64,000 bases of DNA from Bacteroidales bacterium (GTDB taxonomy: Bacteria; Bacteroidota; Bacteroidia; Bacteroidales; FEN-979), in the NCBI GenBank assembly GCA_023231005.1, contig JALNWG010000004.1, positions 79,510 through 143,509 on the forward strand, read 5' to 3'. Below the pieces are notes generated by a model. The model made no database searches. It was not told where the DNA came from and saw only the letters and a program-made list of their open reading frames with translations. A program made the position numbers and the translations under genes. Positions 1-8,949 of the stretch are shown here, in pieces (the stretch's first letter is position 1; every line of letters begins with the position of its first letter).

Positions 1-1
1 C

Positions 2-967
2 TTACAGTCGGCTTTACATGATATTATCAAAGGTCATACGGTTAAATCGTACGATTACCTTTGGACTGCATTTAAAACCACCGACGAAAAGCCCAATGGT
101 ACGGTATGGGACATGTATTCCGATATCCCGGATGGAACGCCAAATGGAAATCCACCTTATGTATTTACTTTTGTTACTGATCAATGTGGAAATTATGGTG
201 CGGAAGGCGATTGTTATAACCGTGAACATTCGTGGCCCAAAAGTTGGTTCAATGACCAGGCACCAATGAATTCAGATTTGTTCCACATCTATCCAACAGA
301 TGGTTATGTGAACAACCGTCGGGATAATTATCCATTTGGAACTGTGGCATCAGCCTCATGGACTTCACAGAATGGCAGCAAGTTGGGACCCTGTTCATGG
401 CCAGGATATTCCGGAACCGTTTTTGAACCACGTGATGATTACAAAGGGGATTTTGCCCGTAGTTATTTTTATATGTCCACCCGCTATTATACCGAAGATG
501 CCTCCTGGGATGTGACTGACATGACCTCCAAATCGCAACTTAAATCCTGGGCTTTGCAAATGATGCTGCATTGGAACAACGCAGACCCTGTTTCACAAAA
601 AGAAACAGACCGGAACAATACGGTGTACGGCATACAGAACAACCGAAATCCATTTATCGATCATCCGGAATATGCGGCCTTGATTTGGGGGAATCCGGTC
701 GGGATTGAGGAAAACATGGGGGACTTTAGATTAACCCTTTATCCCAACCCGGCTGCCGATGTTTGTACGATTGTTATACCAAAAGGCACACGCATTGGAG
801 AAGATCATCTTTTCCTGACAACCCTCACCGGAGAAAAAATCATTCCTGAGGTATATTACGGGGAAACTACGCTCACACTAAAAGTTGAATCGCTTCCGAG
901 GGATATTTATTTTGTAGTACTGACTGGAAATTCAGGAACCTATCATGGGAAGTTGATCATTGAATGA
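2..967 (+). CDS. Secreted endonuclease I family nuclease with T9SS sorting domain (5' partial)
   Basis: The reading frame is open from base 2, so the start and signal peptide lie outside the window. The visible protein carries the endonuclease I (EndA/NucM) signature NREHSWPKSWF around residues 70-80, followed by DLFHIYPTDGYVNNRR; family members are Mg-dependent non-specific nucleases with a beta-beta-alpha metal site, and the His in this block is the expected catalytic base. The last 80 or so residues start with LTLYPNPAADVCTI and form a type A T9SS C-terminal domain, so the enzyme is probably released or anchored at the cell surface. Likely role: degrading extracellular DNA for nutrients. 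It runs tail-to-tail with fabH, 9 bases apart. Confidence 0.9.
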   Translation, partial: LQSALHDIIKGHTVKSYDYLWTAFKTTDEKPNGTVWDMYSDIPDGTPNGNPPYVFTFVTDQCGNYGAEGDCYNREHSWPKSWFNDQAPMNSDLFHIYPTDGYVNNRRDNYPFGTVASASWTSQNGSKLGPCSWPGYSGTVFEPRDDYKGDFARSYFYMSTRYYTEDASWDVTDMTSKSQLKSWALQMMLHWNNADPVSQKETDRNNTVYGIQNNRNPFIDHPEYAALIWGNPVGIEENMGDFRLTLYPNPAADVCTIVIPKGTRIGEDHLFLTTLTGEKIIPEVYYGETTLTLKVESLPRDIYFVVLTGNSGTYHGKLIIE

Positions 968-976
968 TCAAAGGTT

Positions 977-1966
977 CTAATATGCCCATTTCACCCAGAT
1001 AGATCCCCAGGTGAAACCTCCGCCAAAAGCAGCAATGATAATATTGTCGCCCTTTTTAAGTTTGTTTTCCCACTCCCATAAGCAAAGGGGAATTGTACCG
1101 GAAGTGGTATTGCCATACCGCTCAATGTTGATCATGACTTGTTCTTTTTCCACTCCCATCCGGCGGGCAGTAGCTTCAATGATGCGCAGATTGGCCTGGT
1201 GAGGGACCAGGTAAGCGATATCATGGCTGGAGAGTTTGTTTCGCTCCATGATTTCTGCAGCTACATCGGCCATTTTGGTGACAGCAAATTTAAAGACCGG
1301 CTGACCCTCCTGGTAAATAAAATGCTCTTTGGCATCAATGGTTTCATGAGATGAAGGTTTTACCGATCCTCCAGCCTTCATGTGCAAATGTACCCGGCCG
1401 GAACCATCTGTTTGAAGGATTGAATCCATAATTCCAACTTCTTCAGTAGTTGGTTCAAGTAAAATGGCTCCAGCAGCATCTCCGAACAGAACACAGGTTT
1501 CCCTGTTTGTATAATCGGTTATGGACGACATTTTATCGGCACCAACTACAATTACTTTTTTATAGGTGCCACTTTCAATAAATTTTGATGCAGTAACCAA
1601 AGAATATAACAAGCCAGAACAGGCGGCATTGATATCAAAGCTAAATGCATTTTTTATTCCGACTTTATCGCTGATAATATTGGCAGTAGCCGGAAAGAGC
1701 ATATCCGGGGTTACTGTTGCACAAATCATCAATTCAATTTCCTCGGGTTTTGTTCCGGTTTTTTTCAACAAACCTCTAACTGCTTCCGCCCCCATATCGG
1801 AAGTTCCCAAACCTTCTCCTTTGAGGATATGGCGTTCATGAATTCCGGTACGGCTTACAATCCATTCATCGGAAGTCTCAACCATGCTCTCTAACTCCTT
1901 ATTGGTTAAAATATAAGGTGGAACCCAAGCATGGATTCCCGAAATTTTTGCCCTAATTTTTGCCAT
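977..1966 (-). CDS. fabH: Beta-ketoacyl-ACP synthase III
   Basis: KAS III condenses acetyl-CoA (or another short primer) with malonyl-ACP to start fatty-acid synthesis in the cytoplasm. The 329-residue length is normal for FabH. The catalytic triad is visible: Cys116 in DINAACSGLL, His256 in VPHQANLRI and Asn286 in ERYGNTTSG. The N-terminal TSDEWIVSRTGI block is also typical. It is the last gene of a reverse-strand operon yceD-rpmF-plsX-fabH, starting 6 bases after plsX ends. The arrangement couples phospholipid and fatty-acid initiation and is shared with many bacteria. Confidence 0.97.
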   Translation of the reverse strand: MAKIRAKISGIHAWVPPYILTNKELESMVETSDEWIVSRTGIHERHILKGEGLGTSDMGAEAVRGLLKKTGTKPEEIELMICATVTPDMLFPATANIISDKVGIKNAFSFDINAACSGLLYSLVTASKFIESGTYKKVIVVGADKMSSITDYTNRETCVLFGDAAGAILLEPTTEEVGIMDSILQTDGSGRVHLHMKAGGSVKPSSHETIDAKEHFIYQEGQPVFKFAVTKMADVAAEIMERNKLSSHDIAYLVPHQANLRIIEATARRMGVEKEQVMINIERYGNTTSGTIPLCLWEWENKLKKGDNIIIAAFGGGFTWGSIWVKWAY

Positions 1967-1972
1967 GATTTT

Positions 1973-2932
1973 TTACAGGTTATTAAGAGAACAGCACTCA
2001 AGCGCTTGTTTGATTTTTTGTGAAAGTCTCGCTTCATGCACTTCTTTTGACATAAGAATCATCCGTCGAACGGCATTAGCATTGGATATTCCATGTCCTA
2101 CGAGAACGGTGGAATTAATTCCAAGGATGGGAGTCCCTCCATAGTTTTCGTAGTTGAACCGGTCAAGAAAAGAATCCTTGATTCCACGTTTGGTCAGAAC
2201 ACGATACATCGCTTCAACTTGTTTAAGAACAATATTTCCAACAAAACCATCGCATACAATGACATCTACATTATCGCGAAAAAGTTCACGTCCTTCAATG
2301 TTCCCGATGAAATGAAAATCTTTGGAATCCTTCATCAACTCAAAAGTCGATTGGGCTGTGAGGCTTCCTTTTTTTTCTTCGGTGCCGATATTTAACAATC
2401 CTACCCGTGGTTTTTTTACATGAAAGACATGTTCAGCAAACAGAGAACCCAGAATTCCGAATTGGTACATTACATCCGGTTTTGCATCAGGATTTGTTCC
2501 CACATCAATGAGTACGGTAAACCCGCCGCTTTCCTTAGGTATGTATGCAGTCGTTGCCGGACGAATAACCCCCTGAACGGTGTTGACACTATAAATCGAA
2601 CCAACCAGCATTGCTCCGCTGCTTCCGGCGCTTGAAAAAGATTGAATTTCCTTGTGTTTGAGAAGTTTAAAGCCCACCGAAATACTTGAATTTGGTTTAG
2701 CAGTTAAAGCCTTGGTAGGTTGTTCCCCCATCTCAATCAGGTCAGGAGCATCAATGATTTCAAATAAAGCAGGATTAACTTTTTCTTTTTTAAGGAAAGG
2801 AACAATAACCTCTTTACCACCAATCAATACGATTTTATCGGATTCGGGGAGTTCTTTCTGAGCCATAATAGCTCCTTCTAACGTCACCTTCGGGGCAAAA
2901 TCCCCTCCTAGTACATCCAGACCGATTTTCAT
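1973..2932 (-). CDS. plsX: Phosphate acyltransferase PlsX
   Basis: PlsX converts acyl-ACP and phosphate to acyl-phosphate, the donor used by PlsY in phosphatidic acid synthesis; it acts as a peripheral membrane enzyme. The 319-residue protein begins MKIGLDVLGGDFAP (usual form MD.MGGD.AP), and shows the family blocks DAPDLIEMGEQPTKAL, SAGSSGAMLVGS and VCDGFVGNIVLK. Length and all blocks are complete. It lies 24 bases after rpmF and 6 bases before fabH in the same operon, presumably from the promoter upstream of yceD. Confidence 0.96.
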   Translation of the reverse strand: MKIGLDVLGGDFAPKVTLEGAIMAQKELPESDKIVLIGGKEVIVPFLKKEKVNPALFEIIDAPDLIEMGEQPTKALTAKPNSSISVGFKLLKHKEIQSFSSAGSSGAMLVGSIYSVNTVQGVIRPATTAYIPKESGGFTVLIDVGTNPDAKPDVMYQFGILGSLFAEHVFHVKKPRVGLLNIGTEEKKGSLTAQSTFELMKDSKDFHFIGNIEGRELFRDNVDVIVCDGFVGNIVLKQVEAMYRVLTKRGIKDSFLDRFNYENYGGTPILGINSTVLVGHGISNANAVRRMILMSKEVHEARLSQKIKQALECCSLNNL

Positions 2933-2956
2933 TGGCTAAGGATTAAGTAAAAAACT

Positions 2957-3142
2957 CTATTCAGCAACAGCCTTCACAATGGCTTGTTTCCCACGGTAAT
3001 AACCGCATTCTCCACAAACCCTGTGATAAAGAACGGGAGCCCCGCAATTTGAACAAATAATGGTTGCCCGTGCAATGGCTTTATCGTGAGTTCTACGTTT
3101 ATCTCTACGAGTGGTGGAAATTTTATGTTTCGGATGTGGCAT
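2957..3142 (-). CDS. rpmF: 50S ribosomal protein L32
   Basis: A 61-residue basic protein beginning MPHPKHKISTTRRDKRRTHD, typical of L32 of the large ribosomal subunit. It retains a four-cysteine zinc ribbon (CSNC...CGEC, residues 32-46), so this is the zinc-binding form. It follows the YceD gene by 34 bases and precedes plsX, the classic yceD-rpmF-plsX-fabH order linking ribosome and lipid synthesis. Confidence 0.97.
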   Translation of the reverse strand: MPHPKHKISTTRRDKRRTHDKAIARATIICSNCGAPVLYHRVCGECGYYRGKQAIVKAVAE

Positions 3143-3176
3143 AAGAAATGATATTTACAATTAACAACTTACAATT

Positions 3177-3704
3177 TTAGTTTTCAGAATTGTTTTTCAA
3201 TTTGTTCAAAGCTTCCCAACGAGGATCGACTTCTTTTTTTTCGTTCAATTCTCTTAATTTCTTCAATATTTCAGGATTACACTGACTATTTCCCTGGGCA
3301 TCTTCCGGATGAACCTTACGAACCGGTATTAAAAGTGCAATATATTCATAAATGAAAGGGGTCAGATTAATTGTATGCAAACTTTCAGGAATAATCTGAA
3401 TTTCATCGTCTTCTTCCTCAAACCGGTCTCCCAGTTTGAGAATCAATCTCTCCTTCCCTTTAATTTCAACTTCAATTGGTTCATTACAACGGTCACAAGG
3501 AACCACCACCTTACCAACCAGATCAAAATGGAGGTCCATAAGCCGCTCCTCCCGTACAAGGTCAACAACAACATCTACTGACCCTTCTTTGATCTCAGTA
3601 TTTTCAATTTGTTCAAAGAACTTTTTCCCGGCCTTAAATTCAAACCGATGGGATCCCATCTTCATCCCATTAAGCGGAATCTCATATCTTTCCAAATAAT
3701 CCAT
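3177..3704 (-). CDS. yceD: YceD family protein (DUF177)
   Basis: A 175-residue protein of the DUF177/YceD family, recognised by position ahead of rpmF and by the CDRCNEPIEVEIKGKERL block (residues 69-86) followed by an acidic stretch with FEEEDDEIQ. YceD proteins have been linked to 23S rRNA accumulation in other organisms; the molecular activity is not settled. It is the first gene of the operon and has a well-formed promoter just upstream, leaving a leader of only some 15 bases. Confidence 0.9.
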   Translation of the reverse strand: MDYLERYEIPLNGMKMGSHRFEFKAGKKFFEQIENTEIKEGSVDVVVDLVREERLMDLHFDLVGKVVVPCDRCNEPIEVEIKGKERLILKLGDRFEEEDDEIQIIPESLHTINLTPFIYEYIALLIPVRKVHPEDAQGNSQCNPEILKKLRELNEKKEVDPRWEALNKLKNNSEN

Positions 3705-3723
3705 TTTCCCCTGAAAAAGGCTG

Positions 3724-3755
3724 CAAAAGTAAAAATTAATTTGATGAATACCAAA
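3724..3755 (-). promoter_or_regulatory. Bacteroidota-type promoter of the yceD-rpmF-plsX-fabH operon
   Basis: Reading the reverse strand, TTTG (3755-3752) is followed after exactly 20 bases by TACTTTTG (3731-3724), matching the Bacteroidota -33/-7 consensus TTTG-N19/20-TAnnTTTG. Transcription would begin just upstream of the yceD ATG. Motif seen directly; activity is inferred. Confidence 0.7.
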
Positions 3756-3870
3756 TACCTATTTCATTCTATCTTCATAAAGGCCCTGATTTTTATAGCT
3801 AAAACATTCTTTATCGGGGAACAAATCCTTCTCTTGCTCCTTCGCGCGTGAAGAAAAGATTTGGTAAGAA

Positions 3871-6800
3871 TTATTTGAAGGCTTTTTCCAACATTCCGTC
3901 ACCACTGAGCTTTAAACGGTCAAAATAGGCTGGTGCCGGTTTTCCCGTAAGTTTATCAACAAACATCTTTGCCAGATATTGGCTGAGCATAAAGCCCTGT
4001 CCACGCAATCCGAGAAAGAGCCCAAGTTCTGGGTCAAGGATCATCCTGGGTTCCGTATAGTACCCAGCCCAAATAGCCTGGAATCCAACAGAAGAGAGCT
4101 TGGGAATCCAATTGGTAAAGATCTCTGCCGAAATTTCAACAAATTCTTTGGAATTGATCTTGATGTTTTTATCAACTTCCATCGGTTCAACAGCTGGGGA
4201 AGCACAACCAATGATCTGTCCGGTTTCTGCTAACTGCTGACCATAAACCGCGATAAAACCTTTATACCGCCGACGGTCAATCAACATCGACAACGGAGCT
4301 CCGTCTTTCCCTAACATAGGCAACCGGCGTGTAATAAAAGCCTGATGTTTTACAGGATATAAACCCGTTTCAATATTTAATTTGCGGGCAAATTTTTCTC
4401 CTCCGGGACCGAGGGCATTAATAAATACGGGGGTTTCATATTCGACGTACTCTTTTTGATGATTGCGAACCAATACTATGAAATTCCCACCAACCTTGTT
4501 CACATCGACCAGTTGACAATCCTCTTCAACCCTGCCCCCTTTTTCGATTCCCATCCGGCGAATCAGGTCAACCACCAATCCGGGAGTGGCCTGCCAGCAA
4601 TCACGCGTGATCAGTGCAGCCTGATACTCTGTAAGATCCGGATTGATGTAGGGAGATATTTCCCGTGCAAAATCTTTAGGCTCCACCATATACGCATCCG
4701 ACCATGACATGGATTCTTTTAAAGCCTTGTACATGACATCATCGTGGGCAAAAGTTACATAAAGACCAGGATGGTAATTAATGTTGTGTCCTTTTTGAAG
4801 ATCTTTAAAAATCTCATGGTTATGAACCGCAATATCAGTAAGTTCAGGAAGAGAGAAATTGGGTCGTCCGCCGGCAATATTACGCCAGGAAGATCCTCTT
4901 CCATAATTGAGAAGAACAGGGTTCAAACCAGTCTCACTCAAATAACGGAATAAGGCACTCCCGCCCATTCCTCCTCCGGCTACTATTGATTTAACCTTTA
5001 TTTTTTTAGCTTTATATCCGTTTCCTCCCAAAATTGTATTTTCATGAACGGAGTGAGGGTAGAGTTCTCCCATCAACACCTGATTCGATAGTGGTCCACG
5101 GGGTGTTGGTTCCCCGATCACGGTAATTCCGGAACCATACAACGTTGATTTTAATCGTTTAATACAACGCTTTCCACGGCAGGCACCCATCCCCAAACGG
5201 GTGATGTGTTTCACTTCATCTACTGAAATGAATTTGCGATCACCGATCGTTTCCAAAATTTCATCCAGCGTTACATCATCACAATGGCAAATATAGGTCT
5301 TCTCCTTAGGAGGATGGGAATAGGAACTGAAAGAGAGCGGTAATGGATAATTTTCTTTAACGATAAATCCTCTCACCTTACTCAGTTCTTCTCCATGAAT
5401 GGTTAATGATTTTACCCGGGCAATATTGGTTTTATTGGGTTTTCTTAGAATTTTTTCCACAATCCCTTCTCCCAGCTTCCGGCCCTGATTATCCACTAAA
5501 AAACAGGGAGATTTTTCTTCCACTTCATATTCGATGGGGAGAAAAAGCCACTCTTTTTTCAGGTTATATCCGAAAATAGCCAATCCTGGACATTGAAAAA
5601 CACAATCCATACACCCGATACATTTCTCAAAATCAATTTCGGGAACAGTGCTTGTTGATGATTTGGTAATGGCTCCATGGGGGCATGCAAATGCACAGGG
5701 ATTACAGGCAAAGCCATAGAGACAATCAATCTGAACAAAACCCTTTTCATTCATTCTTTTCGGGGATGGAGTGTAGGGTTCCTGAATCACCCGGGTTGGA
5801 TGCTGCTGCGAATCAATATATTCTTTTGACAATTCGAGATATTGATCGTAATCAAATTTTTCTCCCATTTCCTGCAGTACATCAAAGGCAGCCTGTTTTC
5901 CACGAAGAACGGCGCTGGTCCCTTCACCAATCCGAATGGCATCTCCGGCACCAAAACAATGCCGACCGAAAACCTCATTTCCTTTGCTCAGGAGTTGGTC
6001 ATCGGAAACCAATCCAGTACAAATATTAATGGCATCAATTCCTTCCAGCACTTTTTCAGTTCCCGGTATGGGTTTAAAATTTTCACATTCGGCAATAACG
6101 GCACCGATAATTCCATCGTGATGTTCGTTGGGGATGGCTTTTAGTAAAATGTGTGAGGTAAGAATGGGAATTCCCAAACGCCGGACACGATTGGCCTGGA
6201 CAGGGAACCCTCCTTCATTGGGCAATGCTTCCACGATGGCTTTCACTTTTGCACCAGCCTGCATCAATTGATAGGAGGTTAAATAGCCAATATTTCCCGC
6301 CCCTACAGTCAGAATGTTTTTCCCTAACAGCGTTAGTTCATTGTTCATCATCTTTTGAACAACGGCTGCCGTGAAAACACCCGGCAAGTCATCATTTTCA
6401 AAAGCAGGCATAAAGGGGACCGCACCGGTAGCAATAATCAGAAATTCCGCATCAACATAAAAAATCTCCTCTGTGCGGATGTTCTTCAAGGCAATACGTC
6501 CCCCCTCCAGAATGTCCCAAACCGTGGAGTTCAATAAAATACCGGAATGGTCCTCTCCGGCTAATGTTTTTGCAATATCAAACCCCCGCATACCACCAAA
6601 TTTTTTCTCCTTTTCAAAAAAGAAAAACTGATGGGTTTGCATGATAAATTGTCCGCCAATTTTATCATTATTGTCGATCACCAAATTGGGGACTTTATGG
6701 ACATTCAGCATCTCTCTGGCCGCCAGCCCGGCCGGGCCAGCGCCGATAATAGCAACCGTGGTCTTATAAATATTAACTGGTGTGGTAAGATTGACTGGGA

Positions 6801-7104
6801 CGGCAGAAGGAGCATAATCGTGAGGAATCTCTTTAACCTCCCTGACACCATCGACCGGAGTGATACAAATTCGTTTAATCTGGCCATCAACCAGCATTTC
6901 GCAGGCACCGCATTTTCCGATACCACATTCGAGACTGCGTTCCCTGTTGGAAAGGCTGTGACTGTGAACCGGATGGCCAGCCTGATGCAACGCGGCAGCA
7001 ATGGTAAACCCACGATCGCCTTTGATCTCTTTCCCTTCAAATAAAAAAGTCGTTGGTTCGGAAGTGGGAATTTCAAGAATTGGATGTTTTGTTATTTTAT
7101 ACAT
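3871..7104 (-). CDS. Five-module FAD/Fe-S amino-acid dehydrogenase fusion (HcnABC/opine-oxidase type)
   Basis: A 1077-residue protein in which subunits that are usually separate are joined. In order: a [2Fe-2S] ferredoxin-like module with Cys60, 65, 68 and 80; a pyridine-nucleotide-disulfide oxidoreductase module with GAGPAG at 121-126 and a second nucleotide loop VGAGNIG at 267-273; two [4Fe-4S] motifs (Cys461/467/470/474 and 495/498/501/505); a BFD-like [2Fe-2S] module (Cys606, 608, 642, 647); and a D-amino-acid-oxidase-like FAD module from about residue 704 (GGGMGG) to the end. Separate chains of this kind form hydrogen cyanide synthase, octopine/nopaline oxidases and D-hydroxyproline or proline dehydrogenases. 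No signal peptide is seen, so it is cytoplasmic. It probably oxidises an imino or amino acid and passes electrons through the clusters. The substrate cannot be told from sequence, and it stands alone. Confidence 0.85.
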   Translation of the reverse strand: MYKITKHPILEIPTSEPTTFLFEGKEIKGDRGFTIAAALHQAGHPVHSHSLSNRERSLECGIGKCGACEMLVDGQIKRICITPVDGVREVKEIPHDYAPSAVPVNLTTPVNIYKTTVAIIGAGPAGLAAREMLNVHKVPNLVIDNNDKIGGQFIMQTHQFFFFEKEKKFGGMRGFDIAKTLAGEDHSGILLNSTVWDILEGGRIALKNIRTEEIFYVDAEFLIIATGAVPFMPAFENDDLPGVFTAAVVQKMMNNELTLLGKNILTVGAGNIGYLTSYQLMQAGAKVKAIVEALPNEGGFPVQANRVRRLGIPILTSHILLKAIPNEHHDGIIGAVIAECENFKPIPGTEKVLEGIDAINICTGLVSDDQLLSKGNEVFGRHCFGAGDAIRIGEGTSAVLRGKQAAFDVLQEMGEKFDYDQYLELSKEYIDSQQHPTRVIQEPYTPSPKRMNEKGFVQIDCLYGFACNPCAFACPHGAITKSSTSTVPEIDFEKCIGCMDCVFQCPGLAIFGYNLKKEWLFLPIEYEVEEKSPCFLVDNQGRKLGEGIVEKILRKPNKTNIARVKSLTIHGEELSKVRGFIVKENYPLPLSFSSYSHPPKEKTYICHCDDVTLDEILETIGDRKFISVDEVKHITRLGMGACRGKRCIKRLKSTLYGSGITVIGEPTPRGPLSNQVLMGELYPHSVHENTILGGNGYKAKKIKVKSIVAGGGMGGSALFRYLSETGLNPVLLNYGRGSSWRNIAGGRPNFSLPELTDIAVHNHEIFKDLQKGHNINYHPGLYVTFAHDDVMYKALKESMSWSDAYMVEPKDFAREISPYINPDLTEYQAALITRDCWQATPGLVVDLIRRMGIEKGGRVEEDCQLVDVNKVGGNFIVLVRNHQKEYVEYETPVFINALGPGGEKFARKLNIETGLYPVKHQAFITRRLPMLGKDGAPLSMLIDRRRYKGFIAVYGQQLAETGQIIGCASPAVEPMEVDKNIKINSKEFVEISAEIFTNWIPKLSSVGFQAIWAGYYTEPRMILDPELGLFLGLRGQGFMLSQYLAKMFVDKLTGKPAPAYFDRLKLSGDGMLEKAFK

Positions 7105-7123
7105 AGTTCATTGAGTTTAGATA

Positions 7124-7144
7124 CTGGATCCTGGATGCTGGATG
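7124..7144. repeat. Short tandem repeat CTGGATN x3
   Basis: Three adjoining 7-base units (CTGGATC, CTGGATG, CTGGATG) in the leader of the five-module oxidoreductase. It may be chance or a slippage product; no function is claimed. Confidence 0.4.
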
Positions 7145-7200
7145 TTTAAATTTTCTTTCAGATATCAATGACCAGGTATCATATTCAGATTTTCGGGGTA

Positions 7201-7208
7201 CAAAATTA
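7201..7208 (-). promoter_or_regulatory. Candidate -7 box for the five-module oxidoreductase
   Basis: TAATTTTG on the reverse strand matches TAnnTTTG, about 97 bases upstream of the start codon. A T-rich run ending TTTTTTG lies 15 bases further upstream, closer than the usual 19-20, so the -33 element is uncertain. Confidence 0.4.
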
Positions 7209-7256
7209 CAGTTTTTCCCAACGCAAAAAATAGTTTATTGTGAATCTATTCACAGT

Positions 7257-8198
7257 TCATAGGCGCAAATAGAATCCTATTGCAATAATATTTTCCATCT
7301 GTACCTTTTTACTTACTGCTTCTTCATAATAAATCCGGGTTTGGATAGTAGTTTTCAAAAATTTATTGATTCTGACCCCGATCCGGTTTTTCAAGATCAG
7401 GTCAGGTGGTTTTTCCTGTTCCTTGAATATCAAAATATCACAATCCCAATGCATCCATGAACAGAACTCTTTATCGATTACCAATTGCATACTCAACCCA
7501 TACTCAAATAAATAATCATTATCTCTGTCGACCCCATAAAAAGAGGGTAAACCAAGATTCTCATAAATTTTTTTATCTCTTACATAAGTAAGTTTTGCTC
7601 CCGAGAGGCCCAAATGAATGGAAAAAAAACGTGGAACCGTCCAGCCCATACCACCGGAAAAAGTCCAAAGTAAGGGAGTTAAAAATGAGGAGTTGAGCGT
7701 TCGTAAAAGATTCCCGGAAGTATCCGGTTCATAGTCGAATCCATTAAACAGCCGCGTAGATATATGGGAGAGGAAAGAAACAGTGAGTGATTTATTTATT
7801 GCAAATTCGATCCTGGTATCAAGGCTATTATCGTCTATTTGAAATTTCGAGAGACTGTCAAAAAACAACTGTAATCCTAAGGAATGTTCGAAATACTGAG
7901 TAATCAAAAGATGGTGTTTGTTTTCAAATTTTGACCGGTATTTCAGGTTTTGGAGAAAGGTTAACTGGCTTACATTTTTATCGTGCTGCCAGTTAACGTA
8001 CGAAAGATTGGAACATGTAACTGTAAATTCCCACTCCTGAGTCAACCGGGATTTTATTAAGGTCTGTCCGGATGCCGCATTTGGAATAAGGTTTACCAAT
8101 ATAACCGAATCTGTCCACACCAGATTTTGACCTATTACACAGTTGAGCCAGCACCATGAACATATAAAAAACCATCCCGTCTTCCCTGTCCGTCGCAT
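7257..8198 (-). CDS. Exported beta-strand-rich protein, DUF3078-like
   Basis: A 313-residue protein with a basic N-terminus and hydrophobic stretch ending near IGQ, consistent with a signal peptide. The body alternates short polar and aromatic beta-strand-like segments and contains FQIDDNSLDTR, LSGAKLTYVRDKK and a terminal IAIGFYLRL. This resembles the Bacteroidota DUF3078 outer-membrane-barrel-like family, with a C-terminal aromatic residue pattern usual for barrels. Family assignment is tentative and no activity is known. It sits 35 bases downstream of a lipoprotein gene on the same strand and may be co-transcribed with it. Confidence 0.6.
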   Translation of the reverse strand: MRRTGKTGWFFICSWCWLNCVIGQNLVWTDSVILVNLIPNAASGQTLIKSRLTQEWEFTVTCSNLSYVNWQHDKNVSQLTFLQNLKYRSKFENKHHLLITQYFEHSLGLQLFFDSLSKFQIDDNSLDTRIEFAINKSLTVSFLSHISTRLFNGFDYEPDTSGNLLRTLNSSFLTPLLWTFSGGMGWTVPRFFSIHLGLSGAKLTYVRDKKIYENLGLPSFYGVDRDNDYLFEYGLSMQLVIDKEFCSWMHWDCDILIFKEQEKPPDLILKNRIGVRINKFLKTTIQTRIYYEEAVSKKVQMENIIAIGFYLRL

Positions 8199-8233
8199 TG
8201 GTTATGTGTGTTCATGCTTTCATGCAGGTCCAA

Positions 8234-8857
8234 TTATCGGATCATCAGCTTTTGTTTCCGGTTCAGATGCCAGTTTTTCTGCATATCGATATTAAGATAT
8301 ATCAAATGGATTTTTGCAGCAGTATTTGTTTGAACAGCATCGGCCAGAATGAACAACCGCTGGTTATACTTTCCAAGAAATTTTCCCCACAATATGATCA
8401 TGGTAAAATCGGGAAATGTATTTTTTATCCCCGTATCAACAGCAGGAACTAACGGTTTAATCTCGGAAATCACATCATTCAAGGTAATTCCGGTGTCGGT
8501 TGGATAAAGTGAGTCGGGAGACAACTGTTTAATAAAATAGTATCCAGCCCATTGACATTGGGTGGTATCGCGTTCCAACAATGCTCCATTGCGATCGAAT
8601 ATCATGTGACTCAAGAGGTTTTTCCTGATCATATTGTTATTCAATGCCTTGATATAGGCAGCCGAATCCTTGAACAGGAAGAGATTTGTATCGGGAAATT
8701 TTTCATGATGAAGGAATGAGATCAGTTTCTCAGGCGTCTCCTCGTGGGGTTGTTTGATGCCATATTTGAATTTCATGATCACTTGACATCCGGAAGTAAA
8801 AACAACAACCGTTAAAACGAGTAGCGCATTTTTCAGGAAATGAAATGTTGTTTTCAT
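8234..8857 (-). CDS. Hypothetical lipoprotein
   Basis: A 207-residue protein whose first 25 residues form a lipoprotein signal with lipobox TSGC (Cys24), so the mature protein should be lipid-anchored. The rest shows no domain I recognise. It mixes charged and hydrophobic segments and has a strand-rich C-terminal half ending in a basic tail (WHLNRKQKLMIR). It is preceded by a long inverted repeat that separates it from the next upstream gene, and followed by the DUF3078-like gene. Function unknown. Confidence 0.7.
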   Translation of the reverse strand: MKTTFHFLKNALLVLTVVVFTSGCQVIMKFKYGIKQPHEETPEKLISFLHHEKFPDTNLFLFKDSAAYIKALNNNMIRKNLLSHMIFDRNGALLERDTTQCQWAGYYFIKQLSPDSLYPTDTGITLNDVISEIKPLVPAVDTGIKNTFPDFTMIILWGKFLGKYNQRLFILADAVQTNTAAKIHLIYLNIDMQKNWHLNRKQKLMIR

Positions 8858-8876
8858 GATTTTAAAAATTGAAAGG

Positions 8877-8944
8877 AACTGCCCTTAAAGGATAAAATCT
8901 TTAATACAAGTATGCGATGGAATTATTATCCTTTAAGGGCAGTT
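8877..8944 (-). terminator. Long inverted repeat between two reverse-strand genes, possible terminator
   Basis: Two perfect 19-base complementary arms (8877-8895 and 8926-8944, beginning AACTGCCCTTAAAGG) enclose a 30-base loop. On the reverse strand the hairpin is followed by CCTTTCAATTTTTAAAA, a modest T run. It lies just after the stop of the gene at 8950-9426, so termination is likely. The loop is longer than usual for an intrinsic terminator. Confidence 0.55.
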
Positions 8945-8949
8945 TCCGG

